A DNA stretch of 43,052 bases from an uncultured Verrucomicrobiota bacterium (GTDB lineage Bacteria; Verrucomicrobiota; Verrucomicrobiia; Limisphaerales; UBA1319). The stretch covers positions 1-43,052 of the forward strand of contig CAIMWS010000509.1 in assembly GCA_903845125.1 (NCBI GenBank), read 5' to 3'. The notes below the pieces were generated by a model that was not told where the DNA came from, searched no databases, and was given only the letters and a program-made list of their open reading frames with translations. Made by a program: the position numbers and the translations under genes. Below, piece after piece: positions 1-9,100 of this stretch. Every line of letters begins with the position of its first letter. Position 1 is the first letter of the stretch.

Positions 1-777
1 AAAAATATATTTGTTAAAATAGTATATTGTATTGTTAAATATAATTTTTTAATTTGTAGTGCAAATATATTTTTAGGGGAACATCTTTTCAAACATGCTT
101 GTAATCGTTTTAAAAAAATAAATAATGCTAAAATAATTCCAGTCGGAGCGGACAGTAGATTATTTACAGACTGCGTGCCAAAAGTATTAAGTGGTTCTGA
201 TGTGTTAAACATTTTATATTGCGGTAACATGGGAAGACTACATGATGTTACAACTATTACACAGTTGCTAACTGATCAAACGTGGATTTCAAAAAAGAAA
301 ATATGCTTTGAATTTTGTGCGAATGGTACAGGATTTAATATATTACAAAAAAATTTAAAAACAAATAATAATAAAAATAATATTGAAATATTGCTCGGAG
401 GAAACCTAACTGATACTAACTGGGCTTCCAAAATGAAAAAAGCCCATATTGCACTTGTTACAATTGCAAATGGAGGAGAAAATGTTTTAATGCCTAGCAA
501 AACATATAGTGCAATGGTCGCGGGCCAAGCAATACTTGCCATTTGTCCTCTGAACTCAGATTTAGCAAGTACCGTAAAAAAACATGATTGTGGTTGGATC
601 GTTGCGCCAGGTGATATAAACGGATTAAAAAAGGTTTTTAATGAAATTTTTATCAATGATGAGTTGCTTTTAAGGAAACGAAAAAACTCTTTTTGCGCGG
701 GACATAAATATTATGGAAATAATGCAATTTCGGCAAAGTGGGAAAAGGTTTGTTTAGAAGTGAAAAGAAAGTTTTAG
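1..777 (+). CDS. Glycosyltransferase family 4-like, C-terminal part (5' truncated)
   Basis: The frame is open from base 1, so the N-terminal acceptor half lies outside the window. The part present is the nucleotide-sugar-binding half of a GT-B glycosyltransferase. Visible are a GT4-type hinge 'IPVGADSRLF' (bases 136-165), a second Rossmann start 'ILYCGNMGRLHDV', and 'MPSKTYSAMVAGQAILA' (from base 490), which matches the donor-site segment of WbuB-like enzymes ('PSK.y..maaGkpil'). It should transfer a sugar from a nucleotide donor to a growing surface glycan at the cytoplasmic membrane. A GTG at 175 could be read as a start but would discard the hinge, so truncation by the window edge is preferred. 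The gene is strikingly AT-rich compared with the region after 6 kb, which fits acquisition by transfer. The donor and acceptor cannot be told from sequence. Confidence 0.8.
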   Translation, partial: KNIFVKIVYCIVKYNFLICSANIFLGEHLFKHACNRFKKINNAKIIPVGADSRLFTDCVPKVLSGSDVLNILYCGNMGRLHDVTTITQLLTDQTWISKKKICFEFCANGTGFNILQKNLKTNNNKNNIEILLGGNLTDTNWASKMKKAHIALVTIANGGENVLMPSKTYSAMVAGQAILAICPLNSDLASTVKKHDCGWIVAPGDINGLKKVFNEIFINDELLLRKRKNSFCAGHKYYGNNAISAKWEKVCLEVKRKF

Positions 778-907
778 ATTTAAAACAATGCTCACATATA
801 AGCCGCGAATAATAATGTAAAATAAATTAAGTAAAGCTTAAACTGTTAATAAAAAAATTCAGGTGTAAAAAATGTTTAAAAATACTTAAGGTAATAAAAC
901 AGTTAAA
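778..907. other. AT-rich intergenic gap with duplicated start-like motif
   Basis: This 130-base gap is almost entirely A/T and holds no convincing gene. ATGTTTAAAAATACTTAA at 871-888 encodes only five residues. It resembles the true start region at 908 (GTGTTTAAGAAAG), as if the start of the next gene had been imperfectly duplicated or had decayed. No clear Shine-Dalgarno sequence or terminator hairpin is visible. Confidence 0.4.
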
Positions 908-1594
908 GTGTTTAAGAAAGTAAAAAGCAAAATACTTTTATTTAATCAACGAATAAAAAATAAATGTGTTTTATTTGGGGCTGGAGGTCATTGTAAAGTG
1001 GTTCTTGACTCTGCTATTTGTAGCCACGTTGTAATTGATTTGATAGTTGATGATAATCCTTCAATACAAGAATTGTTTGGAGTAAAAATTGTTAGTTCAA
1101 CATCTGTTTGTTGGCAAAAGATTGAAAAGTTTTTATTTCTTGTTAGTATAGGAAATAATTACTTCCGAAAGTTAAAGTATGAGCAACTTTTGGTTAAAAA
1201 AGGTATACCGTTAACTATCATTCACCCAAGCGCTACTATTTCTAAATTGTCTACTATTGGAAAAGGAACCATTGTTTGTGCTGGCGCAGTAATAAATCCT
1301 GGGGCCATTATCGGGGATAATTGCATAGTGAATACATCAGCCTCCGTCGATCATGATTGTTATTTAGGAAACCATTTACACTTATGTCCTGGGGTTAATC
1401 TGTCCGGTGGGGTTATGGTTGGGAACGGGACAATGATTGGCACTGGTGCTGTTGTATTGCCTGGAATTCGAGTTGGTTCTGAATGTAAAGTAGGAGCCGG
1501 ATCTGTTGTAAATAAAGACCTGCCAGATGGTGTAACGGCATATGGTGTTCCAGCTAGAGTTCAAAAAAGTAATCTTATAATTACTCAGGATTAA
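908..1594 (+). CDS. PglD/NeuD-like sugar O/N-acyltransferase
   Basis: This 228-residue protein has the two-domain architecture of the PglD/NeuD family: a small Rossmann domain starting 'CVLFGAGGHCKVVLD' (about residues 20-34), then a left-handed beta-helix of hexapeptide repeats from about residue 105 to the end. The 'VDHDCYLGNHLHLCPG' segment carries the family's catalytic His (H149) and a second conserved His (H158). The C-terminus closes with 'GVPARV', usual for hexapeptide acyltransferases. In characterised members, acetyl-CoA acylates a 4-amino sugar nucleotide; the DegT aminotransferase just downstream would supply such a substrate, so the two probably act in sequence. The start is GTG, because an in-frame stop lies at 887-889 and no ATG intervenes before the Rossmann motif. 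No good ribosome-binding site is seen. The exact substrate is unknown. Confidence 0.85.
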   Translation: MFKKVKSKILLFNQRIKNKCVLFGAGGHCKVVLDSAICSHVVIDLIVDDNPSIQELFGVKIVSSTSVCWQKIEKFLFLVSIGNNYFRKLKYEQLLVKKGIPLTIIHPSATISKLSTIGKGTIVCAGAVINPGAIIGDNCIVNTSASVDHDCYLGNHLHLCPGVNLSGGVMVGNGTMIGTGAVVLPGIRVGSECKVGAGSVVNKDLPDGVTAYGVPARVQKSNLIITQD

Positions 1595-1732
1595 TAAAAA
1601 AGCAATTGTGCTATAACTATTTTTAAAATATATATTAAAACAGCTAGCGTTTTAAAAATAAATTTGATTACAAAAACAAAAAATAACAGCAAATAAGAAA
1701 TGGTTTAAATATATATTATTAAGAGTAAAATA

Positions 1733-2875
1733 ATGCTAAATAAAAAACGTTTGTTTCTTTCCCCTCCCCACATGGGAGGAACTGAGTTATCATACATTAA
1801 AGATGCTTTTCAATCTAATTACATCGCTCCATTAGGTCCGATGGTTGACGCCTTTGAAAAGGAATTTTCATCGTATACTGGAATTAAAAATTGTCTTGCT
1901 TTAAATAGCGGCACAGCGGCGACACATTTAGCGCTCAGGGAACTAGGCGTAGGTATAAATGATTTCGTTTTGGCTTCAAGTTTAACCTTCATAGGGAGCG
2001 TAACTCCTGTGCTTTTTCAGGGAGCAACCGTTAAGTTTTTAGATTCAGATCGAAAAACTTGGAACATGGACCCAAATTTATTAGATGAAGAACTTAAAGA
2101 ATGTGCCAATAATGGACGGATGCCTAAAGCAGTGATTCCAACAGATCTTTACGGCCAGTGTGCCGAATACGACACTATTTATTCACTGTGTAATAAATAT
2201 GGAATACCAGTGGTCGTTGATTCAGCAGAGTCTATTGGATCTCGATACAAAGATGTGCATGCTGGCAAAGGAGCTAAATGTTCAATATATTCATTTAACG
2301 GTAATAAAATAATTACTACTTCTGGAGGGGGAATGCTTGCCAGTGACGATGCTGCTTTGATCGAACATGCTCGTAAGCTTTCTCAACAGGCCCGAGATCC
2401 AGCTCCACATTATCAGCACTCCGAAATTGGATATAATTACAGGATGAGTAATATAGTGGCCGCTATAGGTCGTGGCCAATTGAAGGTATTAGACGAAAGA
2501 GTTGCACGTAAACGACAGATTTTTAAAGCATATGTGGATCGATTGAGAAGTATTCCGGGAATCGAGTTCATGCCTGAGGCCAACTACGGAAAACCGAACC
2601 GGTGGCTAACAGTTATTCTACTGGAAGAAGATAAATGTGGTGCAAATCCCGATAAAATCAGACTGGCGCTAGAAGCTGAAAACATAGAATCTCGCCCGAT
2701 TTGGAAACCACTGCATTTGCAGCCGGTGTTTCAAAATTGTTCAGTGCGTCTTAATGGAGTCAGTCAACATTTATTTAAAAGAGGGTTATGTCTTCCTTCT
2801 GGAACAGCCATGACGGATTCGGATTTGGATCGAGTTGCTGAAACTATAAAACAATGCGTTGAGTCAAATAACTAA
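1733..2875 (+). CDS. DegT/DnrJ/EryC1/StrS (PglE-like) sugar aminotransferase
   Basis: This is a PLP-dependent aminotransferase of 380 residues, full length for the family. The N-terminus 'LSPPHMGGTELSYIKDAF' and 'NYIAPLGPMVDAFEKEF' are typical, 'LNSGTAATHLAL' binds the cofactor phosphate, 'VVDSAESIGS' carries the Asp that pairs with the PLP ring nitrogen, and 'SFNGNKIITTSGGG' holds the Schiff-base lysine (K192). The closest described type is PglE, which makes UDP-4-amino-4,6-dideoxy sugars that a PglD-type acetyltransferase then modifies, and such an enzyme is encoded just upstream. A weak AAGAG lies seven bases before the ATG. Its TAA overlaps the ATG of the fucokinase gene (TAATG), so translation is probably coupled. 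No 4,6-dehydratase (PglF-like) is in the window; it may lie upstream of base 1. Confidence 0.87.
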   Translation: MLNKKRLFLSPPHMGGTELSYIKDAFQSNYIAPLGPMVDAFEKEFSSYTGIKNCLALNSGTAATHLALRELGVGINDFVLASSLTFIGSVTPVLFQGATVKFLDSDRKTWNMDPNLLDEELKECANNGRMPKAVIPTDLYGQCAEYDTIYSLCNKYGIPVVVDSAESIGSRYKDVHAGKGAKCSIYSFNGNKIITTSGGGMLASDDAALIEHARKLSQQARDPAPHYQHSEIGYNYRMSNIVAAIGRGQLKVLDERVARKRQIFKAYVDRLRSIPGIEFMPEANYGKPNRWLTVILLEEDKCGANPDKIRLALEAENIESRPIWKPLHLQPVFQNCSVRLNGVSQHLFKRGLCLPSGTAMTDSDLDRVAETIKQCVESNN

Positions 2876-4167
2876 TGACGATGGAAATTATTAAACCTCT
2901 GGCTGAAGCTCGAAAATTGATGGCTAAAAACGTCCTCATTAGAAAAGGCAGCCAATCTCAAATTGAGGCAACTGAGGACCAGGTTTTCGGGTTTTTGAGA
3001 AAAGTAATGCTCGACAGGATAAATTTTAAACTTGTTGAACCCAGATGTTGTATTTTAGAAGATCAAATTGTTTGGGCAAGAAGCCCAGTTCGCTTGGATT
3101 TGGCTGGAGGATGGAGTGATACCCCACCGTATTGTTTGGAAAATGGCGGAAAAGTCGTAAATCTAGCAGTCGATATTAATGACCAACCACCTGTACAAGT
3201 TTTTGCCCGACTTTGTAGCGAACCATTTATCGTAATCAATTCCATAGACTTGGGAACACGCGAAATCGTTAAAACATGGGAGGAACTTTCAGCTTTTAAT
3301 ATTCCAGGCAACTCATTTGCTTTAGCAAAAGCAGCACTTTGTCTAGCAGGATTGAGCCCAAAATACAGCAATCAAAAACATCTTACATTGCGTGATCAGC
3401 TAAAGGCTTTCGGAAATGGCATTGAGTTGTCTTTATTGGCTGCGGTTCCCAAAGGATCAGGATTGGGAACCAGCAGTATTTTAGCATCCACTATATTAGC
3501 TTCGCTAAGCAGATTATTTGGTAACAATTGGGATAATCATGCGATTTTTTGTCGTGCCATGGCCTTAGAGCAGATGATAACCACTGGTGGCGGGTGGCAA
3601 GACCAAGCAGGAGGTATGTTTAGAGGGTTCAAAATGATTGAAACTCTACCGGGATTGGAACAAAAACCAGTAGTTCGCTGGTTACCAAAGGACTTATTCA
3701 GTGGGACATATGCCAATCGGTTGGTATTACTTTACTATACAGGTATCACCAGGTTAGCTAAAAATATTTTGGCTGAAATCGTGCGCAAAATATTTATTAA
3801 CTCACAAAAACATTTAAAAATTATCGGTGAGATAGTCGACAATGCCTCAATGGCCTACGATGCCGCACAGCGATCCGATTATCAAGCCTTGGCAAAAACA
3901 GTGGCAAAAAGCTGGGTCTTAAATCAACAGATTGACAAAGGCACCAATACTGCGGAGGTTCAATCCATATTAAGTTCGATATCCGATTATTTGCTTGGCG
4001 CAAAACTTTTAGGAGCAGGTGGTGGTGGATACATGTTGCTTTTTTCAAAAGACGAGGAAGCTGGCATACGGATTCGCCAAAGACTTCATGAGTGTCCTCC
4101 AAATAAAAGAGCTAGGTTCGTCAATTTTTCAGTTTCCGATACTGGTTTAGTTGTAACCGAAAGTTAA
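2875..4167 (+). CDS. Stand-alone L-fucokinase-type GHMP kinase
   Basis: This 430-residue protein matches, along its whole length, the C-terminal kinase half of Bacteroides-type FKP (bifunctional fucokinase/GDP-fucose pyrophosphorylase). Shared features are 'VWARSPVRLDLAGGWSDTPP' (about 67-86), the GHMP phosphate loop 'PKGSGLGTSSILAS' (about 191-204), 'TTGGGWQDQAGG', 'LLYYTGITRLAKNILAEI' and the closing 'LGAGGGGYMLLF'. The first 60 residues resemble the linker that follows the pyrophosphorylase half in FKP. The guanylyltransferase half is absent, and the ATG overlaps the aminotransferase stop, so this is not an obvious truncation by frameshift. The expected reaction is ATP-dependent phosphorylation of L-fucose, or a similar sugar such as a heptose, at C1. 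GDP-fucose formation would need a separate pyrophosphorylase. Confidence 0.8.
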   Translation: MTMEIIKPLAEARKLMAKNVLIRKGSQSQIEATEDQVFGFLRKVMLDRINFKLVEPRCCILEDQIVWARSPVRLDLAGGWSDTPPYCLENGGKVVNLAVDINDQPPVQVFARLCSEPFIVINSIDLGTREIVKTWEELSAFNIPGNSFALAKAALCLAGLSPKYSNQKHLTLRDQLKAFGNGIELSLLAAVPKGSGLGTSSILASTILASLSRLFGNNWDNHAIFCRAMALEQMITTGGGWQDQAGGMFRGFKMIETLPGLEQKPVVRWLPKDLFSGTYANRLVLLYYTGITRLAKNILAEIVRKIFINSQKHLKIIGEIVDNASMAYDAAQRSDYQALAKTVAKSWVLNQQIDKGTNTAEVQSILSSISDYLLGAKLLGAGGGGYMLLFSKDEEAGIRIRQRLHECPPNKRARFVNFSVSDTGLVVTES

Positions 4168-4200
4168 AAAGTAACTAACACAAATTAGGCAAATTTCTAA

Positions 4201-5724
4201 ATGCATTCTCAAAAAGCACGTGATAAGACTGACGTACTGATTGAGATACTAATTTATAGCTTTTTCGTAATTGGTCCTTGGGTGTTGGGTTCCACTGTTA
4301 CATGGGCTATATGGATTGAAAACATTATTGCCTATGTTATTGGATTGGTGTGGTTGATGCAAATCGCCTTCAACCGGACCATGGGGTTAAAGGCTGTTCG
4401 ATGGAGTCAAGATGTTGAGAGGAATTGTGTCCGATGGGTGTCTAGATGGTTGGCGGTGGTCACAGTTTTAATTTTGGTTTATTGTCTGGTCAGTGCATTA
4501 AATGCGAGGGCGACTTGGCGGCCAGATATTTTGGGGTTTGAGTATTATGAAAAGTTCGTAAAATGGTTGCCACATAGCTATGATCACGCCAGTACATGGT
4601 TTTTATTTTGGCAATACCTTGGATTGGCTTTGGTTTTCTGGAGTACTCGTGATTGGCTTTTAGGGAAAACACGCCGGGAGCGGATTAAAGCGGCAAAAAT
4701 TGAGGATCAGGATTCCGGAACGGAGATAGGTCCAGTTTTACCTGACCGTTTGCGAAGGTTGCTTTGGGTTCTATCCATAAATGGCGCGGTTTTGGGGCTG
4801 GAAGGAATCCTGCAGCGGTTTAGTGGGACTAACAAATTACTTTGGGTGGCCCTGCCACCGATAATCCAGGATCCTGGCTCCCAATTTGGACCGTATGCTT
4901 ATAGGAGCAATGCGGCCCAGTATCTGAACATGATCTGGCCGATCTGCCTTGGTTTCTGGTGGGTATTGCACAAACGCTTTCATCGCCGGTCCTTTTCGTC
5001 ACGGCGGGTTGGTTCAGGGGCCCAGGTGGTTTTATTGCCATGCGTCATCATTTTGGTTGCTGCCCCTATTATTACAACCAGTCGGGGAGGGGCTTTGGTG
5101 GCGGTGGCAGGTTTGTTGGTTGCAACGATTATTCTTTCATTGGCTGAGTGGCGCGGGGTTTGGTGGCACAAGATGAGGTTTATTTTTTTGGGAGTAATGG
5201 CTTTGGGCTTTGGCGCATGGCTGGGGTGGAAAGATTTGGCTCCTCGCTTGGATCGGATTTTCAGCGACAAGCTTTCTGGCCGTGGTGAGATATGGGAGAT
5301 TGCCCATAAAATGACCAAGGATTATCCATGGTTTGGGATTGGTCCTGGCACTTTTGCTTCGGTTTCTCAGTTGTATCGAACCAATTTAGGCCAAATCTGG
5401 AGCACTGAAGTGCATGATGACTGGCTGGAGACTCGGGCCACCTTTGGCTGGGTTGGCTATATTCTGATTCTTTCCGCACTGGCGGCGGCGATTGGCCGTC
5501 CATTTTTTGGAGGTGAAATAAAAGTCCCTTGGGTGATGTGTGCGATGGTTTGGCTGGCCATGGGCGGCTGCCTGATCCATGCGCTGGGAGATTTTCCATT
5601 CCAGGTGCACTCGACCCTTTCGCTATTTGTTATACTGGCATGCGTCGCACACTGCATTACGTTTCGGGGAGGGAGCGGGGAGAGGGGTGGGGGAGAGGAC
5701 AGAGGACAGAGGGCGGAGGTCTGA
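4201..5724 (+). CDS. O-antigen ligase / polymerase family (Wzy_C) membrane protein
   Basis: This is a polytopic inner-membrane protein of 507 residues with about ten hydrophobic segments. The large periplasmic loop carries the Wzy_C signature: 'LSGRGEIWEIAHKM' (R361), 'YPWFGIGPGTF' and 'STEVHDDWLETRATFGWVG' (H405). In this superfamily such Arg and His residues are needed either to ligate O-antigen to lipid A core or to polymerise repeat units; sequence alone does not separate the two. It closes the polysaccharide cluster, 33 bases after the kinase gene, with an AGG eleven bases before the ATG. The natural fold should end near 'HCITF'. The last 20 or so residues (Gly/Arg/Glu-rich) are translated from the heptad repeat array and are probably a non-functional tail. 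Base composition is intermediate between the AT-rich genes before it and the GC-rich genes after it. Confidence 0.85.
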   Translation: MHSQKARDKTDVLIEILIYSFFVIGPWVLGSTVTWAIWIENIIAYVIGLVWLMQIAFNRTMGLKAVRWSQDVERNCVRWVSRWLAVVTVLILVYCLVSALNARATWRPDILGFEYYEKFVKWLPHSYDHASTWFLFWQYLGLALVFWSTRDWLLGKTRRERIKAAKIEDQDSGTEIGPVLPDRLRRLLWVLSINGAVLGLEGILQRFSGTNKLLWVALPPIIQDPGSQFGPYAYRSNAAQYLNMIWPICLGFWWVLHKRFHRRSFSSRRVGSGAQVVLLPCVIILVAAPIITTSRGGALVAVAGLLVATIILSLAEWRGVWWHKMRFIFLGVMALGFGAWLGWKDLAPRLDRIFSDKLSGRGEIWEIAHKMTKDYPWFGIGPGTFASVSQLYRTNLGQIWSTEVHDDWLETRATFGWVGYILILSALAAAIGRPFFGGEIKVPWVMCAMVWLAMGGCLIHALGDFPFQVHSTLSLFVILACVAHCITFRGGSGERGGGEDRGQRAEV

Positions 5725-5760
5725 AGTCGGAGGGCAGCTTGGAGCGGAGAGCGGAGAGCT

Positions 5761-5850
5761 TAGAGCGGAGAGTTAAGACAGAGGTCGGAGGTCTGAAGTC
5801 GGAGGGCGGAGAGCGGGGAGAGGACAGAGGACAGAGGGCGGAGGTCGGAG
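5761..5850 (+). repeat. 90-bp exact direct repeat, copy A
   Basis: This block starts TAGAGCGGAGAGTTAAGACA and ends GAGGTCGGAG. It is identical to 5956-6045. The copies are 195 bases apart, start to start, inside the heptad array, which points to segmental duplication or slippage on top of unit-by-unit expansion. Confidence 0.9.
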
Positions 5851-5955
5851 GGACCGGAGCGCGGAGCCTAGAGCGGAGAGCGGAGAGCGGAGAGCGAGAG
5901 CGGGGAGAGGACAGAGGACAGAGCGCGGAGGTCGGAGGGGCCGGAGCGCGGAGCC

Positions 5956-6045
5956 TAGAGCGGAGAGTTAAGACAGAGGTCGGAGGTCTGAAGTCGGAGG
6001 GCGGAGAGCGGGGAGAGGACAGAGGACAGAGGGCGGAGGTCGGAG
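5956..6045 (+). repeat. 90-bp exact direct repeat, copy B
   Basis: Second copy of the 90-base block at 5761-5850, with no mismatch by eye. It is preceded by the second copy of the 27-base block CCGGAGCGCGGAGCCTAGAG... (5941-5967; first copy 5854-5880). Confidence 0.9.
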
Positions 6046-6176
6046 CCTAGAGCGGAGAGCGGGCGGGGAGCGGAGAGCAGAGGGGCAGATGACAGGGCGG
6101 AGGGCGGAGGGCGGAGAGCGGAGAGCGGAGAGGACAGAGGACAGAGGGCGGAGCGGAGAGCGACCAGGTCCAAGGC

Positions 6177-9100
6177 ATGAAACATCCACAAGCGCATATG
6201 AAACGAAGAAACATCCTAGCATCGGGTCTGGGCTGGGGGCTGCTTGGGCTGTTGTTTGGGCTGTTGTTGGGCGGCTTGGTGGGCCGGGGGGGGGAGGTGG
6301 AGCTGCGGCCGGGTTTGACCACCGAAAAGGGGGTGGTCCAGGTGGATTACCGGTCGGGCGGGGTTCCGGTCTGGCGCGCGGAGAAATCCGCACCCGCCGG
6401 AGTGGAGTGGCTGGCGCTTGGTGTTCCAGTGGGGCCGGTGGAGTTTCGGGATTGCAAGGAATCCGGCACGGTCATTGAGCTGGGACCGGTCCAGCAGGGT
6501 GCGTTCACGCTGCGCCTGCGGTTGACCCAAAAAACCCCTTCGCTCGTGGAGCGCACCTTGGAAGTGCAGGCGCGTGCCGCCGGGCAGTTTGCCGTTGCTT
6601 TTCCGCTCACCGCCGCCAGGGAGGGGGAATATGCCTCTTTCACCGGTCCCGCCCGGGAGCGGACGGTTTACGATACGGTGCGCGGCGCAGCCAGGACCGA
6701 GACTTTCCCGGTGGCGATGCTCCGCACCACCGATGCCGTTTATGGCCTGGCGGCTGATTCCCCCGGGTTGTGGGAGAACCGCTGCCAGGTGCTGTTGGAT
6801 CCCCCGGGCCGCCGGCTGGCGGTGATAGCCGGTGATGGCCGGGATCCTTACCCGTTGATCGTGAAGCCGCCGGAGGATGCCCGGGACACGTATCAATACC
6901 AGATGGATGGCTGGCAATCGCTGGCGGCGGGTGAAACGCGCTTTTTCACGACGTGGGTTTTCGCCAGCCCCGCCCGCCACCATTACGATGCCCAGGTGGC
7001 CGCCCATCTCGCCGTGGCCAATGGCAAAGGCTGGAGCGGCTCGGCGGTGGAGGCCATCCTGCGCAACACATCCCTCTACCTGCTGCGCCGCAACCTGGCC
7101 CGCGATGCCGGGGATCGCCCCCGGGACGGCCGCTATATTTTCATTTCCGGCCCGGGCTACGGCTGGAAACAGTGGGTTTCGGATGGGTTTTACACCGCCC
7201 TGGGGCTGGACGACCCGGAGAAGACCATCGAGTCCAACCGCGCCGTGTTCTGGACCCGGATGGATTACGAGGATAACGCGCAATATTACCTGATCTGGGC
7301 GGTGCTGATGAAGCGGGCCGGTGGGGTGATGCACGAGGCCCTGGTCCGGCGGGCTTACGATTTCATCCGGGGCCACGAAACCAACGGCCTTTACTATCCG
7401 CCGCCCCTGCCGGGGGCGCCCAACGCCAAAGGGTGGAAAACTTACCACGATGTGCTGCCCTATGACGATGACGACGCGCCGGCCAGCAACCAGGGATTCC
7501 ACTGCGGCGCTTTGCTCGCGGCGCAGGAGCTGGGCCTGGGGGTGGCGGAGGCAGACATCGAACGGGCCAGCGCGGCTTATCGCGCGCTGTTCAATGAGCG
7601 GCTGGGGTTCATGCCCACCAGCCTGAAGCTACGCGATACCCTGGGGCAGGATACCCTCTACGGAGCCACTTTGACCTACGCCGTCTTTGGCCGGAAGCTG
7701 CTCACGGATGACCAGGTGCTGGCGCATTACCGGACCTCGGAAAAAGTCAAAAGCCCCTATGGCTTGCGGGTGATCTCCCAGGCGGATGGGAAGCTGCTGC
7801 CCGGTCATTCCGGGGTCTATTGCTACGGCGGTTCCTGGTTCCTGAATGATGCGGCCAACTATTTGCTGGCGGGGGTGCATGGCTTGCCGGCCGCTGAGGT
7901 GGATGCCCGACTCGAGGAGCGGATCGCCCGGGAGATTGCGTTTGTGCCGGCTTTCAATGAGTCCATCAGCACAGTGGATGGCAAGCCGCACGGCCATGTC
8001 CTGTATTCGTGGAATTCCGGCTATGTGTGGCTCCGCCGGGAGATCCGCCGCCGGCTCGGTCAAGCCGGCCCGGACCCGGTGCATGCCGCCCTGGATCAGC
8101 GCCTGGGCGTGGTGCGCGAGGGCGGTTCCCTGCGCTTGGATCCGGCGCCGCCGTGGGTTGGCTTCACGGAGCTGCGCACCAGCCTCCCCGGTGGCCGGCA
8201 CGCCAATGTGCGCACGATGCGGGCCGCCATGGCCCGGGCGGATGGCACCGGGCGCCGCCTGGTGGCGGAGCAGCTCGCCACGGAGCCGGACACTTGGACC
8301 CAGTTCGCAGGCTGGTCGCCGGATGGCCGCCGGGCGGTGGTGGTCCGTGGGTGGGAGGATCCGGAGAACGCCCGCTGGGAGGAGGCGCACCGCACCTTCC
8401 GCATGGAGCCGGGCCGGTGGCTGGTGGATTCCTGCCTGGCTGATCCAGTCACCGGCGAGGTGGCTAACCTCACGGCGGTGGAGCGCGCCAGCCATTACAA
8501 CAGCGGACTTTTCTTTTTGCCGGGAAATCGCGGCCTCGGCTTTACCGCGCTGATCGGTGGCGTGTCGAAGCCTTTCCTCATGGATCTGGACGGGCGCCAC
8601 AAACGCGACGTGTCGGGCAAGGATGCCGGGTTTGCCTACGGCTACAGTGCCTCACCGGATGGCCAATGGATCAGCTACCACGAGAACTACCAGATTCATA
8701 TCGCCCGCGCGGATGGCTCGGACAAAAGGAAGATCGAAACCGGAAATCCATTCAACTTCGGCCCGCAATGGTCGGCCGATGGCCAATGGCTGCTGTTCCT
8801 CAGCGGAACGCATGGGCAGAGCAATCCCCACCTGGTGCGCCGCGATGGCACGGGCCTGCGGCAGCTCGCCGACCTCCACGGATACCAGGGCTGGATTCTC
8901 TTCCTGGATGTGGATGACTTCCACCAGGGCAGCAGCGATGTCCCGGTTTGGGCCGTCGATGGCCAGTCGGTGTTCCACACCGCCCGGGTTGGCCAGAACG
9001 TCGAAATGTTCAGGACGGCGCTGGATGGCCAGTCGGTTCAGCTGACCCACTCGGCGGAAGGCACCTTGCATTATCACCCGCAGCCGTCCCCGGACGGCCA

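Larger units (their letters stand above)
5680..6163. repeat. Degenerate purine-rich heptanucleotide repeat array
   Basis: Nearly the whole stretch is G and A on the plus strand and breaks into 7-base units. From 5694 the units read AGAGGAC, AGAGGAC, AGAGGGC, GGAGGTC, TGAAGTC, GGAGGGC, AGCTTGG, AGCGGAG, AGCGGAG, AGCTTAG, AGCGGAG, AGTTAAG, with occasional phase slips further on. Longer exact copies lie inside it: a 90-base block at 5761-5850 recurs at 5956-6045, and a 27-base block at 5854-5880 recurs at 5941-5967. The array begins inside the 3' end of the O-antigen ligase frame and ends just before the start of the next gene, so it forms that gene's whole upstream region. Open frames across it in several phases are by-products of the repeat. 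Its function is unknown. Confidence 0.9.

Noticed and set aside
5680..6163. CRISPR-like reading of the repeat array
   Set aside because: There are no unique spacers of even length and no palindromic repeat; units are 7 bases and degenerate.
5529..6393. Several Arg/Glu/Ser-rich frames over the repeat array on both strands
   Set aside because: They are produced by the stop-free heptad repeat and have no protein-like composition.
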